From CAVVYJ01 sp963752495 (lineage in GTDB: Bacteria; Pseudomonadota; Gammaproteobacteria; Burkholderiales; Methylophilaceae), in the NCBI GenBank assembly GCA_963752495.1, contig CAVVYJ010000002.1, positions 744,001-808,000 on the forward strand: a stretch of DNA of 64,000 nt. Direction: 5' to 3'. Shown in pieces: positions 37,924-47,272 of the stretch. The notes beneath the pieces were generated by a model, which saw only the letters and a list, made by a program, of their open reading frames with translations, was not told the DNA's origin and did no database searches. A program made the translations under genes and the position numbers. Every line of letters starts with the position of its first letter. The first letter of the stretch is position 1.

Positions 37924-39604
37924 TTAGTTGTAAATGTCATCCATGTACCGATTATCACCAAGCTGGTTACCTTCACAGTCTTTAGCTGCTTTCAGGCAGT
38001 TGTCCACAAACTTCTTACTCAGGGTTTCATCCCAGCCATTCATCCAGTCACCATGCAGGGAATTCCCTCCAGCGCCACCAGAGTAGTTATCGCTTGCCAG
38101 TCTCCAATTAGAAGTGCCAGCGGCAGTTGTAACATCGTAATTAACATTGAACGCAATCTCTGGAATTCTGACAGGGTGGCTGGCTGGGCATGCTTGTGCA
38201 TAGCCAGAGTAAGCCATGTGAGATTTATGGTCTGGGCTATCTAAATTAACGCCATCCCAGCAATTTGGGAATTCTAGCGTATACTGCATCGTAGAGCCTT
38301 TGCTGCAACTTGGAATACTTTGTTTGTTTGTATTGCCATCATCATTACAACTAAATACTAATAGCTGCTACTTTGTGGTATGGTAGACTTGCTGTTTCCA
38401 GCAATCATGCGCAATCCTTTTGGTAAATAGGTTACCTTATTAGACAAAGTAGTCTTATAGTATATGATGTTGCCAGTAGGCTTCAAGCGGCGTCTTCGTG
38501 GCAGTATCAATTATGCTAGGTACCCAGTATGCAGAACGGTTAGCAATACCTCCGTTGCAGGTACCATTCCCGACAGTGCTTAAAGTATTTAGATTGCTTT
38601 TATAGTTAGTTGAGGTATTGCCAAAGAAAGTATGGTGATGTGCTGCACCTTGTTGATTTGGGTAAACTATAGGGTCATCATTACTCATATGGCTATATCG
38701 ACAATTCATTCTAAATTGCCCTGTGTTTGGCTCACCATTTTTGAAAACTGCGAGTATTGGGGCTAAACTTCATCGTAGATGCGCCAACTGCAGGAGCAGG
38801 TTGTTTGCTGAGATCTACCGCTGGTTGTAGACCCACTTGAATAATATTAGGTGAGCCGCTCGTCGGAGTCGGAGTCGGAGTCGGAGTCGGAGTCGGAGTC
38901 GGAGTCGGAGTCGGAGTCGGAGTCGGAGTCGGAGTCGGAGTCGGAGTCGGAGTCGGAGTCGGAGTCGGAGTCGGAGTCGGAGTCGGAGTCGGAGTCGGAG
39001 TCGGAGTCGGAGTCGGAGTCGGAGTCGGAGTCGGAGTCGGAGTCGGAGTCGGAGTCGACAGTCGGAGTCGGAAGTCCAGCCAGCATTAATGGAGTACCAA
39101 TGCTCTCCAGTCGCCATACCACCAAGGTTTAGCACCAGTGAGGTCGGAGTCGGTTTCGGAGTCGGTGTAGGTGCTGGCGTCGGTGTTGGTAGTCGGTGCT
39201 GGCGTAGGAGTCGGATTGGTGCTGGCAGTTGGAGTCGGTTTGGCGCTGCTGCAACTACGTACTGGTTTTGGTGCTGTTGTAGGCAATACCGTTTACCAAG
39301 TGAGCTGATACCAGTAAAGTGCTTGATATAAATTAGCACTAAATTTGCTCGATGCTTTTGTTGCCGTTACTGCGCACTTTTTTGTTGGCACAGCACATAA
39401 ATCTTTAGCCTGCAATGAGTTGACTAGCTCGGCAGGGGTGGCTTTGGCCGCATTTGTTACAGGCGGTTTGTCGGAGTATTGCATGACGCCTCTGTTATCG
39501 CGCCATTTATAAATTTGTGCGACGGCAGATGGAATGGGTAATAGCATTGCTGCTACAGGCATAATAAGCAAAAGTTTCTGCTTACGGTTCAATAAAATTG
39601 ACAT
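37924..39604 (-). pseudogene. DUF4124 - (Thr-Pro) linker - DUF1996 secreted protein, reading frame broken several times
   Basis: The 5' part (39604-39293) has a signal peptide and a DUF4124 domain (IYKWRDNRGVMQYSDKPP). A Thr/Pro-rich linker follows, including the 32-copy hexamer repeat read as Thr-Pro. Then comes DUF1996: MNCRYSHMSNDDPIVYPNQQGAAHHHTFFGN, then GGIANRSAYWVPSI, KGLRMIAGN and FPNCWDGVNLDSPDHKSHMAY. Breaks: an in-frame TAA after LTW near 39293; a shift in the linker near 39190; near 38740 (one C less of CCCC gives SPILAVFKNGEPNTG); near 38480; near 38360 (one more T gives SSYLVFSCNDDGN). Some look like sequencing errors at short runs. The stop and the high density could also mean real decay. 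DUF1996 proteins are secreted and have no firm function. Confidence 0.75.
38865..39056. repeat. Perfect hexanucleotide tandem repeat, 32 copies of GGAGTC
   Basis: 192 bases of uninterrupted GGAGTC units (GACTCC on the coding strand), with imperfect units continuing to about 39075 and again at 39140-39170. In the coding frame of the DUF1996 gene it reads Thr-Pro, but the other frames also stay open (Asp-Ser, Leu-Arg), so all six frames show artificial ORFs. As six is a multiple of three, copy changes alter the linker length without shifting frame. Confidence 0.97.
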
Positions 39605-39810
39605 AATTCACCTTAATATTTAGCTTAGATTACCCTGAGCTGACAGTTTAGTGAGATGTAGATTCCTAAGTCAATGAATTAAAATAAAATATTCTAATAA
39701 AATAAGATTAAATAAGCATTAGCTATAAACGGCATATGGATATTGCTGGCATTCATAGCCGTTTTGATTTATAAAGTTATCTATGTTTTCAATGTATTGA
39801 AAGATAAATT

Positions 39811-40665
39811 ATGCGATTAGATAACGAACAAGAAAGCGTTAATGTTGAGGATAGGCGCGGCAGTGGCGGAGGAATGCTTGGTGGTCGAGGTATAGGCATT
39901 GGTACGATTGTGCTTGCGCTGGTGGCGATGTATTTTGGCGTAGATCCCTCGCTTGTCATGAATATTGGGCAAGGCATGAGCCAGAACGCGCCTGTAGAAT
40001 CTAAGGCGATTCCCGTGGATGATGCGGAAGCTAGGTTTGTGGCCAAAGTGCTGGGCAGTACCGAAAGCACTTGGAGTAAGATTTTTCAAAACTCCGGGCA
40101 TGAGTACCCAGCGCCTAAGTTGGTATTGTTTAGCGGCCAAACACCTACAGCGTGTGGCGGCGGTCAGGCGGCAATGGGTCCGTTTTATTGCCCGGGTGAT
40201 CAAAAAGTGTATATCGATTTAACATTTTATGATGAAATGAAAAATCGTTTTCATGCACCTGGTGATTTTGCGCAAGCCTATGTGATTGCGCATGAGGTTG
40301 GTCATCATATTCAAAATCTGATGGGCACATCAGATAAGGTGCAGCAAGCGCGTCAAAGTGCGCGTAGCGAAGCGGAGGCTAACCAGTATTCTGTAAGGTT
40401 GGAGTTGCAGGCCGATTGCTATGCGGGCGTTTGGGCGCACCATGCAGATGGCGAAAATCGTATTTTAGAGGCGGGTGATGTGGAAGAAGCGATGACGGCT
40501 GCTGCTGCCATAGGTGACGATGCGCTACAAAAGCAAGCGCAAGGTTATGCTGTACCAGATAGCTTTACGCATGGCACATCGCAACAGCGGATGCGCTGGT
40601 TTAATCAAGGGTTAAGCACAGGAAACGTGAATAAATGCGATACTTTTAGCGTTGCAAGCCTTTAA
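39811..40665 (+). CDS. ypfJ: Neutral zinc metallopeptidase, YpfJ family
   Basis: A 284-residue membrane-anchored protein. The N-terminus is acidic, then Gly-rich (GSGGGMLGGRGIGIG) and a single helix (TIVLALVAMYFGV). The catalytic motif is VIAHEVGHHIQNL (HExxH), with a distal ELQADCYAGVWAH that gives the third ligand, as in YpfJ. Family members are putative zinc proteases with unknown substrate. It is three bases before the Nudix gene. Confidence 0.9.
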   Translation: MRLDNEQESVNVEDRRGSGGGMLGGRGIGIGTIVLALVAMYFGVDPSLVMNIGQGMSQNAPVESKAIPVDDAEARFVAKVLGSTESTWSKIFQNSGHEYPAPKLVLFSGQTPTACGGGQAAMGPFYCPGDQKVYIDLTFYDEMKNRFHAPGDFAQAYVIAHEVGHHIQNLMGTSDKVQQARQSARSEAEANQYSVRLELQADCYAGVWAHHADGENRILEAGDVEEAMTAAAAIGDDALQKQAQGYAVPDSFTHGTSQQRMRWFNQGLSTGNVNKCDTFSVASL

Positions 40666-40668
40666 ATA

Positions 40669-41220
40669 ATGGCGGAAATTGATTTGACTGAGCATTTGAT
40701 AAGCTCAGAGACAATAGCTTCGGGTGGCATGTTAACAGTCAAACGCGATCAGGTTCGCTTACCCAATGGGCACACCAGTCAACGTGAGTATGTACTGCAT
40801 CCTGGCGCTGTAGTGGTTGTTCCTTTGCTAGATAATGGCAATGTGGTGCTTGAGAAACAGTTTCGCTACCCATTACATCAAGTGTTCATTGAACTGCCAG
40901 CAGGCAAAATTGACGCATCAGAATCAGTTTTAGAGACAGGTCAGCGTGAACTTTTAGAAGAAACAGGATATTGCGCCAATGATTGGGTTAAATTGGGCGC
41001 TGTGCATCCCTGCATTGGTTACTCAAACGAAATTATTCACATTTACCTTGCGCGCGGACTCACTGCGGGCAGCCACCAAAGAGACGAAGATGAAACCTTG
41101 CATGTGTTTGAGGCGAGTTTCGAGGCTTGTTTAGAGATGGTACAAGCGGGCGAAATTACCGATGGAAAAACCATTTCCGCTCTATTTTTTGCAGAAAAAT
41201 ATCTCGCAAAGCATGGCTAA
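40669..41220 (+). CDS. Nudix hydrolase, ADP-ribose pyrophosphatase type
   Basis: 183 residues. The Nudix box is intact: GKIDASESVLETGQRELLEETGY (GX5EX7REUXEEXGU), and the upstream ELPAGK and downstream CIGYSNEIIHIYLA fit the NudF/ADP-ribose pyrophosphatase group. It probably cleaves ADP-ribose to AMP and ribose 5-phosphate. It overlaps the next gene by eight bases. Confidence 0.9.
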   Translation: MAEIDLTEHLISSETIASGGMLTVKRDQVRLPNGHTSQREYVLHPGAVVVVPLLDNGNVVLEKQFRYPLHQVFIELPAGKIDASESVLETGQRELLEETGYCANDWVKLGAVHPCIGYSNEIIHIYLARGLTAGSHQRDEDETLHVFEASFEACLEMVQAGEITDGKTISALFFAEKYLAKHG

Positions 41221-42068
41221 AGTATTGATTGTAGGCTGTGGTGATTTGGGTGGTGAGGTCGCGCGACGACTATTATTTAGCTGGGTATGAAGTGGTTGGC
41301 GTTCGCGCAAGCGATAAACCTTTGCCGCCTAATATTAAAAAGATTCAGGCAGATATCACACAGCCAAAATCGCTAACGGCATTAAAAAACATAAACCCTG
41401 ATATTCTTATCTACTGTGTCGCAGCAAATGCGCAGACGGATGAAAGTTATCAAGCCAATTATGTAGAAGGTCTTAAAAATGCACTTGCTACACAAGCCAA
41501 TAACCATGCGCTTCAGCATGTGTTTTTTGTTTCAAGCACACGTGTATATGGGCAAACTCATCATTCGCTCAACCCAGACACCATTCTGGATGAAGATACT
41601 CCCGCTGTGCCGAATGATTTTGGTGGGGAGCGTTTGCTGGAAGCAGAAAACGTACTAAAACAACTGCCCTGCAAGTCAACATCCATGCGCCTCTCTGGCA
41701 TATATGGTCGTGGACGTTTATACTTGGTGAATATGGCAAAAGATCCTACTCGCTGGCCTCAGGAAAATAATTGGAGCAACCGCATTCATCGTGATGATGC
41801 GGCGCGATTTATCGTTTTTTTGTGCGATAAAGTGATTAAAAAACAAAAGATTGAAGATTGTTATATCGTCACAGATGACATGCCAACGTTGCAATATGAT
41901 GTGCTGACTTGGCTTGCAAAACGACAAGGGGTCGAAACAACCCAGATCAACATCCCCACCACGCAGGGCGGCAAGCGCCTTAGTAATAAGCGCATGCGCG
42001 GCACAGGCTTTCAATTGCAATATCCTAATTACCAAGTAGGTTATAGCCGAGTTTTAGAAGAACAATGA
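41213..42068 (+). CDS. NAD(P)-dependent SDR epimerase (YeeZ-like), frameshifted
   Basis: An extended short-chain-dehydrogenase-like protein. The ATG at 41213 starts MAKVLIVGCGDLGGEVARRL, a Rossmann motif, and is in another frame than the rest (VVGVRASDKPLPPNI onward). Removing one T from the TTT at 41276-41278 gives RRLLLAGYEVVGVRASD. Further motifs: FFVSSTRVYGQ and MRLSGIYGRGR. The catalytic YxxxK is not obvious (NDFGGERLLEAE), as in the YeeZ group. The substrate is unknown. The 3' end overlaps the transglycosylase by four bases. Confidence 0.82.
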
Positions 42069-43246
42069 AAAAATTAGTTGCATTTTTTCTCTTGGTTGTT
42101 TGTTTTACCGCACAAGCATATGACTCGCAAGATTTCTCTGTATGGCTGGAGCAATTTAAAGCAGAAGCAAAAGCCGAGCATATTTCGGCTAAAACGATTA
42201 AGGCCACTTTTAAAAAAGCCAAGTATCTGCCGCAAGTGATTGTGCAGGATAGGGCGCAACCTGAGTTTATTTCACCATTTTTAATTTATATAGAAAATCG
42301 AGTCACAACGACTAAAGTTGAGCGCGGAGTCGAGATGTTGCAAGAGCACGAAGCCTTATTATCGCGTGTTGAAGCGCAATACGGCGTGCCTAGACAATTG
42401 CTCGTGGCGTTCTGGGGTTTGGAGACTAATTATGGCGGAGATAAGGGCAACTTTGGTTTGCCTTCTGCCTTGATGACGCTGGCTTATGAAGGGCGTCGAG
42501 CTGATTTTTTTCGCAGTCAGTTACTTGATACCATGCGCATTGTCGATGCAGGCCATAATACTGTAGCAGGCATGCGAGGCTCATGGGCAGGTGCGATGGG
42601 GCATATGCAGTTTATGCCATCCACTTTGCTGAAATACGGCGTGGATGCTGACGGTGACGGCAAAATCAATATTTGGACATCGCTACCCGATGCGTTTGCT
42701 TCGGCCGCGAATTACCTCGCAAAAATCGGTTGGCATAAAGATGAACCAGTCATGTTGGAAGTGAAATTACCTGCTAATTTTGATTATAGTCTAGCGTATT
42801 TGAACAACCGTAAAAGTGTGGCGGATTGGGTGCGACTGGGGGTATTTAATATTGACGACAGCGCATTACCGGCGCTGGAAAACGCCGCGGTAGTGTTGCC
42901 GCAAGGCTGGAATGGCCCTGCGTTTATGGTGTTCAGCAATTTCGATGTGATTATGGATTGGAATCGGTCGGTCAATTACGCGCTTTCGGTTGGGCATTTG
43001 GCAAATCAGTTTGTGGCGGATAAGCCTATTATCGCAGGGTTGGAAGCTGAAAGTGAAGCGTTGACTTTCAACGAAATGTGGGCACTACAAGGCAAGTTGA
43101 ATATGCTTGGATATGATTGTGGTGAGCCAGATGGTTTTCCCGGATTAAAAACACAAGCCGCGATTCGAAAATATCAAGCTACAAAGAATCTGCCACAAGA
43201 TGGTTACGCCAGTCCAAGTTTGTATCAACAGCTCTTAGAGCAATAG
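42065..43246 (+). CDS. Lytic murein transglycosylase B family with C-terminal peptidoglycan-binding domain
   Basis: Cleaves glycan strands of peptidoglycan in the periplasm. Signal peptide at residues 1-18 (MKKLVAFFLLVVCFTAQA). The SLT_2/MltB domain has the catalytic Glu in LLVAFWGLETNYGGDKG and WAGAMGHMQFMPST; residues ~335-393 form a PG_binding_1 domain (LQGKLNMLGYDCGEPDGFPGLKTQAAIRKYQ). 393 residues. ATGA overlap with the SDR gene. Confidence 0.93.
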   Translation: MKKLVAFFLLVVCFTAQAYDSQDFSVWLEQFKAEAKAEHISAKTIKATFKKAKYLPQVIVQDRAQPEFISPFLIYIENRVTTTKVERGVEMLQEHEALLSRVEAQYGVPRQLLVAFWGLETNYGGDKGNFGLPSALMTLAYEGRRADFFRSQLLDTMRIVDAGHNTVAGMRGSWAGAMGHMQFMPSTLLKYGVDADGDGKINIWTSLPDAFASAANYLAKIGWHKDEPVMLEVKLPANFDYSLAYLNNRKSVADWVRLGVFNIDDSALPALENAAVVLPQGWNGPAFMVFSNFDVIMDWNRSVNYALSVGHLANQFVADKPIIAGLEAESEALTFNEMWALQGKLNMLGYDCGEPDGFPGLKTQAAIRKYQATKNLPQDGYASPSLYQQLLEQ

Positions 43247-43278
43247 TTTTTTGGGGGTGTTAAACCAGCCTGTGAGGC

Positions 43279-43851
43279 TTATTCTAGGCGTTTTGCGGGT
43301 AGCACCTCATGCCAGAATTTGGCAGATAAAAATAACACCAGCTTTCCACCCACAGGCAAAATATCAATGTGATTTTCATTTAGATAAAGCCGCAATTCAC
43401 CACCGTCATCAGCTTGCCAGTCTTCATTCAGATATAAAATACAGCTCAACTCCCTAGTGTTTTCAACATTTGCAAATTGATCCAAATGTTTTTTGTATAC
43501 ATTACCAATCGGATAAATTGCCAGGTGTGCTTCTAGTGTATGTAGGTTCATAAACAAGTTCTGGTTGATTGCTTGTTTTAACGCATGCATTCTGTCGAAG
43601 TAAGCTTGAATACTGGGCTCTGCGTCAGTTTCATCCAGCCAGTCAATCAGGTCACCACGAGTATCCTGATTGAGGTTTTTATTGGTTTTCCCAATTTTTG
43701 CATTTTTCATTTCGTCACTGTCGTGACGTTTTATTGCAACGTTGGCGAGTAATTGAATTTGTTCTGCGGGCAAAAAGTTTTCATATACAGCAAAACCTTT
43801 TTCGCAAAGGCCGTCCAGAAGCGTTTCGAATGAAGAGTTGATTGGTGTCAT
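43279..43851 (-). CDS. 2OG-Fe(II) oxygenase family protein
   Basis: 190 residues with the double-stranded beta-helix motifs of prolyl 4-hydroxylase-like oxygenases: AIYPIGNVYKKHLDQF gives the HxD pair, LSCILYLNEDW follows, and LFLSAKFWHEVLPAKR gives the distal His and 2-oxoglutarate-binding Arg. The substrate is unknown. It is convergent with the transglycosylase. Confidence 0.87.
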   Translation of the reverse strand: MTPINSSFETLLDGLCEKGFAVYENFLPAEQIQLLANVAIKRHDSDEMKNAKIGKTNKNLNQDTRGDLIDWLDETDAEPSIQAYFDRMHALKQAINQNLFMNLHTLEAHLAIYPIGNVYKKHLDQFANVENTRELSCILYLNEDWQADDGGELRLYLNENHIDILPVGGKLVLFLSAKFWHEVLPAKRLE

Positions 43852-43934
43852 ATGTGCAAATTATAGCAGTGTCGGGTTTGCGCATAGGTCTGCAATAGGC
43901 TAAAATCCTGCCTTCGCGTTAATTTAACAAAACT

Positions 43935-44011
43935 AGGCGGTTAGCTCAGTTGGTTAGAGCACTTGGTCGACATCCAAGGGGTCAGCAGTTCGAGTCTGCT
44001 ACTGCCTACCA
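43935..44011 (+). tRNA. tRNA-Val (GAC)
   Basis: 77 bases with encoded CCA. Acceptor stem AGGCGGT/ACTGCCT with one G:T pair, anticodon loop TCGACAT with GAC, T loop GTTCGAGTC. It stands just upstream of thrS, 24 bases before the start. Confidence 0.95.
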
Positions 44012-44035
44012 AATTTAATTTTTTAAAGTTTATAT

Positions 44036-45942
44036 ATGCCCGTAATTCGTTTGCCAGATGGTTCACAACGCACATTCGACGCGCCTATCAGCGTAGCGGA
44101 TGTCGCCATGAATATTGGCGCGGGCTTGGCTAAAGCCGCGCTTGCTGGCAAAGTAAACGATAAAATTGTTGATACCAGTTATGTGATTGAAAATGATAGC
44201 AATTTAGCGATTATTACCGATAAAAGTGACGATGGTCTTGAGATTATTCGCCACTCAACCGCTCACCTTTTGGCGTATGCGGTAAAAGAGCTTTTCCCCG
44301 ATGCGCAAGTGACGATTGGACCCGTGATTGACAATGGTTTTTACTACGATTTCAGTTATAAACGCGCTTTTACGCCAGAAGATTTAATTGCAATTGAAAA
44401 GAAAATGGTGGAGCTGGCGAAAAAAGATGAGCAAGTGACACGCAAAGTATTGCCGCGCGATGAGGCGGTGGCCTATTTTAAAAGCATTAACGAGCATTAC
44501 AAGGCGGAAATTATTGCCAGCATTCCTGCGGGTGAGGACGTTTCGCTTTACACTGAAGGTAATTTTACCGATTTATGCCGTGGCCCTCACGTGCCAAATA
44601 CCGGAAAACTCAAGGCCTTCAAGCTGATGAAGTTAGCAGGCGCTTATTGGCGCGGCGATAGCAATAACGAGATGCTGCAGCGCGTGTATGGCACGGCTTG
44701 GCGCAATAAAGAAGAGTTAGACGCGTACCTTTTTCAATTAGAGGAAGCCGAAAAGCGCGACCATCGTAAGCTCGGCAAGCAGCTAGATTTTTTCCATATG
44801 CAAGACGATGCGCCTGGCATGGTGTTCTGGCATCCGCGCGGCTGGGCGATTTGGCAGGAAGTTGAGCAGTATATGCGCCAAATGTTTGTTGATTTTGGCT
44901 ACCAAGAAGTGCGCACGCCGACAATCATGGATAAAACGTTGTGGGAAAAATCTGGTCACTGGCAAAATTATCGCGACAATATGTTTGTGACAAAATCGGA
45001 AAATCGCGATTACGCGGTGAAGCCGATGAACTGCCCTGGTCACATCCAGATTTTTAATAGCACGCTGCACAGTTATCGCGATTTACCATTGCGCTTGGCC
45101 GAATTCGGCTCCTGTCATCGTAATGAGCCATCTGGCAGTTTGCACGGCCTGATGCGCGTGCGCGGCTTTACCCAAGATGATGCGCATATTTTTTGCACCG
45201 AAGAGCAAGTCGAAGCGGAAGTTGCCGACTTTATTAAAATGCTTTACAAAGTGTACGATGATTTTGGTTTTAAAGACGTGATTGTGAAACTTTCCACTCG
45301 CCCCGAGAAGCGAATTGGGTCGGACGCGGAGTGGGATAGGGCAGAAACTTCGTTGGCGAATGCACTTAAACTTAATAAGTTAGATTTTGAATATCAGCCT
45401 GGCGAAGGCGCATTTTATGGCCCAAAAATTGAATTTACACTAAAAGACAGCCTAGGACGTTGTGGCAATGCGGCACCATTCAGCTTGACCCAAACCTGCC
45501 CGAACGTCTAGGCGCGGAATACGTGGCGGAAGATAATTCACGCAAACGCCCAGTAATGCTACATCGAGCCATCGTTGGCTCGATGGAGCGGTTTATGGGT
45601 ATTCTCATCGAAAACTTTGCTGGTGCGATGCCCGTTTGGTTAGCGCCCGTGCAAGCGATGGTACTGAACATTTCTGAAAGCCAATCGGCATATGTGCTAC
45701 AAGTGGTTGAAAATTTAAAGAAAAATGGCATTAGATGCGATTTTGACTTGAGAAATGAGAAGATTACCTATAAAATACGCGAACATAGCTTGCAGAAGAT
45801 GCCTTACTTGCTTGTGGCAGGTGAGCGTGAGATGCAAAGTGGAAACGTGGCCGTGCGAACCAGAAAAGGCGAAGACTTAGGTTCTATGCCCTTGCAAGCG
45901 TTCATAGAGCGCTTAAAAGCAGACATAGCAACGAAAGTCTAA
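44036..45942 (+). CDS. thrS: Threonyl-tRNA synthetase, frameshifted
   Basis: Charges tRNA-Thr. Residues 1-60 are a TGS domain, then the editing domain (RHSTAHLLAYAVKELF, FTDLCRGPHVP). The class II core has MNCPGH (zinc Cys) and RNEPSGSLHGLMRVRGFTQDDAHIF (motif 2). The frame breaks at TT 45460-45461: one more T gives LGRLWQCGTIQLDPNLPERL. The second fragment holds motif 3 (GSMERFMGIL) and the anticodon-binding domain (ISESQSAYV, VRTRKGEDLGSM). Essential and with no second copy in the window, so a sequencing error is likely. Confidence 0.95.
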
Positions 45943-45987
45943 CCGGTAGGTAGCGCGGCTTTTGATTTAATAATTTAGGAGATAGAT

Positions 45988-46557
45988 ATAGCTCAGGATA
46001 AAGATACACGCATTAACGGCGATATTACGGCACCACAGGTGCGTTTGATAGGCGTTGATGGAGAGCCGCTTGGTGTTGTAAGTTTGAAAGAAGCATTTGC
46101 CAAGGCCGAGGAAGTGGATATTGATCTTGTAGAAATCGCTCCTAATGCTGAGCCGCCAGTGTGCAGGCTCATGGATTACGGTAAATTTAAATACGCTGAA
46201 AGTAAGCGTATGCATGAGCAAAAGCTCAAGCAAAAACAGGTACAGATTAAAGAAATCAAGTTTCGCCCAGGTACTGACGATGGCGATTATGCAATTAAAG
46301 TACGCAATATCATTCGCTTTTTGGGCGAGGGTGATAAAGCCAAGATTACATTACGTTTTAGAGGTCGCGAGATTACGCACCAAGAGTTTGGTTTGGCTTT
46401 ACTAAAACGGGTTGAAGCTGACTTGGCAGAACATGCAGTGGTGGAGCAGTTTCCAAAGATGGAAGGCCGCCAAATGGTGATGGTGTTAGCGCCTGCTAAA
46501 AAAGTAGTAGCAAAAAAAGTAGCTGAAAAACCAGTAGAAAAAACAGCTACAGAATAA
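45988..46557 (+). CDS. infC: Translation initiation factor IF-3, with AUA start codon
   Basis: Binds the 30S subunit and checks start codons. The frame continues upstream of the first GTG (46039) with AQDKDTRINGDITAPQVRLIGVDG, the normal IF-3 N-terminus, up to an ATA at 45988 six bases after AGGAG. No ATG, GTG or TTG occurs at that place, so the start is AUA. infC is known to start with AUU or related rare codons, letting IF-3 repress its own translation. 190 residues with a Lys-rich tail. Follows thrS by 45 bases. Confidence 0.94.
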   Translation: MAQDKDTRINGDITAPQVRLIGVDGEPLGVVSLKEAFAKAEEVDIDLVEIAPNAEPPVCRLMDYGKFKYAESKRMHEQKLKQKQVQIKEIKFRPGTDDGDYAIKVRNIIRFLGEGDKAKITLRFRGREITHQEFGLALLKRVEADLAEHAVVEQFPKMEGRQMVMVLAPAKKVVAKKVAEKPVEKTATE

Positions 46558-46630
46558 TTTAAGTTTTCTGAGTGATACGGCCAAAAACGGCATGCCTAGG
46601 CACTCTTAATCAACTCTTAAGGAGAAAAAA

Positions 46631-46828
46631 ATGCCAAAAATGAAAACAAAGAGCAGCGCTAAAAAGCGCTTTAAGTTCTTAGGGAATGGCAAAGTGAAGC
46701 GTACGCATTCACATTTGCGCCATATCCTCACAAAAAAGACCACCAAGCAAAAGCGTAAATTACGCGGCACGGCGATCATCTCTGCAACCGACGTCAAGCG
46801 CGTTCGCGCCATGATGCCAACACAATAA
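46631..46828 (+). CDS. rpmI: 50S ribosomal protein L35
   Basis: 65 residues: MPKMKTKSSAKKRFKFLGNG, then KRTHSHLRHILTKKTTKQKRKLRG, typical L35. Strong RBS (AAGGAGAAAAAA). In the infC-rpmI-rplT operon, where L20 represses translation in E. coli. Confidence 0.98.
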   Translation: MPKMKTKSSAKKRFKFLGNGKVKRTHSHLRHILTKKTTKQKRKLRGTAIISATDVKRVRAMMPTQ

Positions 46829-46838
46829 GGAGACCGAC

Positions 46839-47198
46839 ATGCCTAGAGTAAAACGTGGCGTCATCGCCCGCGCAAGACATAAAAAAGTACTAAATGCTGC
46901 TAAGGGTTATCGCGGTCGTCGTAAAAACGTTTACCGTGTTGCCAAGCAAGCGGTAATGAAAGCGGGTCAATATGCTTACCGTGATCGCCGTCAGAAAAAA
47001 CGTCAATTCCGCACTTTGTGGATTGCCCGTATTAATGCTGGTGCGCGTGAGTGTGGGTTGACCTATAGCCGTTTCATGAATGGTTTGAAAAAGTCTGCAG
47101 TGGAAGTGGATCGTAAAGTACTCGCTGATTTAGCGGTATTTGATAAAGTTGCATTTGCCAAGTTTGTAGAAATTGCAAAAACTGGTTTAGCTGCCTAA
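46839..47198 (+). CDS. rplT: 50S ribosomal protein L20
   Basis: 119 residues: MPRVKRGVIARARHKKVLN, then AKGYRGRRKNVYRVAKQAV and the basic N-terminal helix typical of L20. Essential for 23S rRNA assembly and, in related bacteria, translational repressor of rpmI-rplT. RBS AAGGAG. Confidence 0.98.
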   Translation: MPRVKRGVIARARHKKVLNAAKGYRGRRKNVYRVAKQAVMKAGQYAYRDRRQKKRQFRTLWIARINAGARECGLTYSRFMNGLKKSAVEVDRKVLADLAVFDKVAFAKFVEIAKTGLAA

Positions 47199-47212
47199 AT
47201 TATCCAAAATAA

Positions 47213-47238
47213 AAAAGAGGCTGCGGCCTCTTTTTTTG
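47213..47238 (+). terminator. Terminator/attenuator between rplT and pheS
   Basis: AAAGAGGC-TGCG-GCCTCTTTTTTT: a short GC stem with a seven-T tract on the plus strand, between rplT and pheS. It ends the ribosomal transcript or attenuates read-through to pheST; no leader peptide rich in Phe is seen nearby. Confidence 0.85.
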
Positions 47239-47272
47239 TATCTTAATCAATTGTTTAAGTTAAAATAAGCCG

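Noticed and set aside
37900..38244. Plus-strand 114-codon ORF after nuoN
   Set aside because: It is antisense to the DUF1996 C-terminal part and begins beyond the nuo terminator.
38865..39056. Possible CRISPR array
   Set aside because: The unit is six bases with no spacers; it is a microsatellite.
38847..39339. Long Ser-Glu, Asp-Ser and Leu-Arg repeat proteins on both strands
   Set aside because: All are readings of the hexamer repeat in frames without conserved flanks. Only the Thr-Pro frame joins the DUF4124 and DUF1996 parts.
45967..46233. 88-codon minus-strand ORF opposite the infC start
   Set aside because: Antisense to the IF-3 N-terminus, no supporting features.
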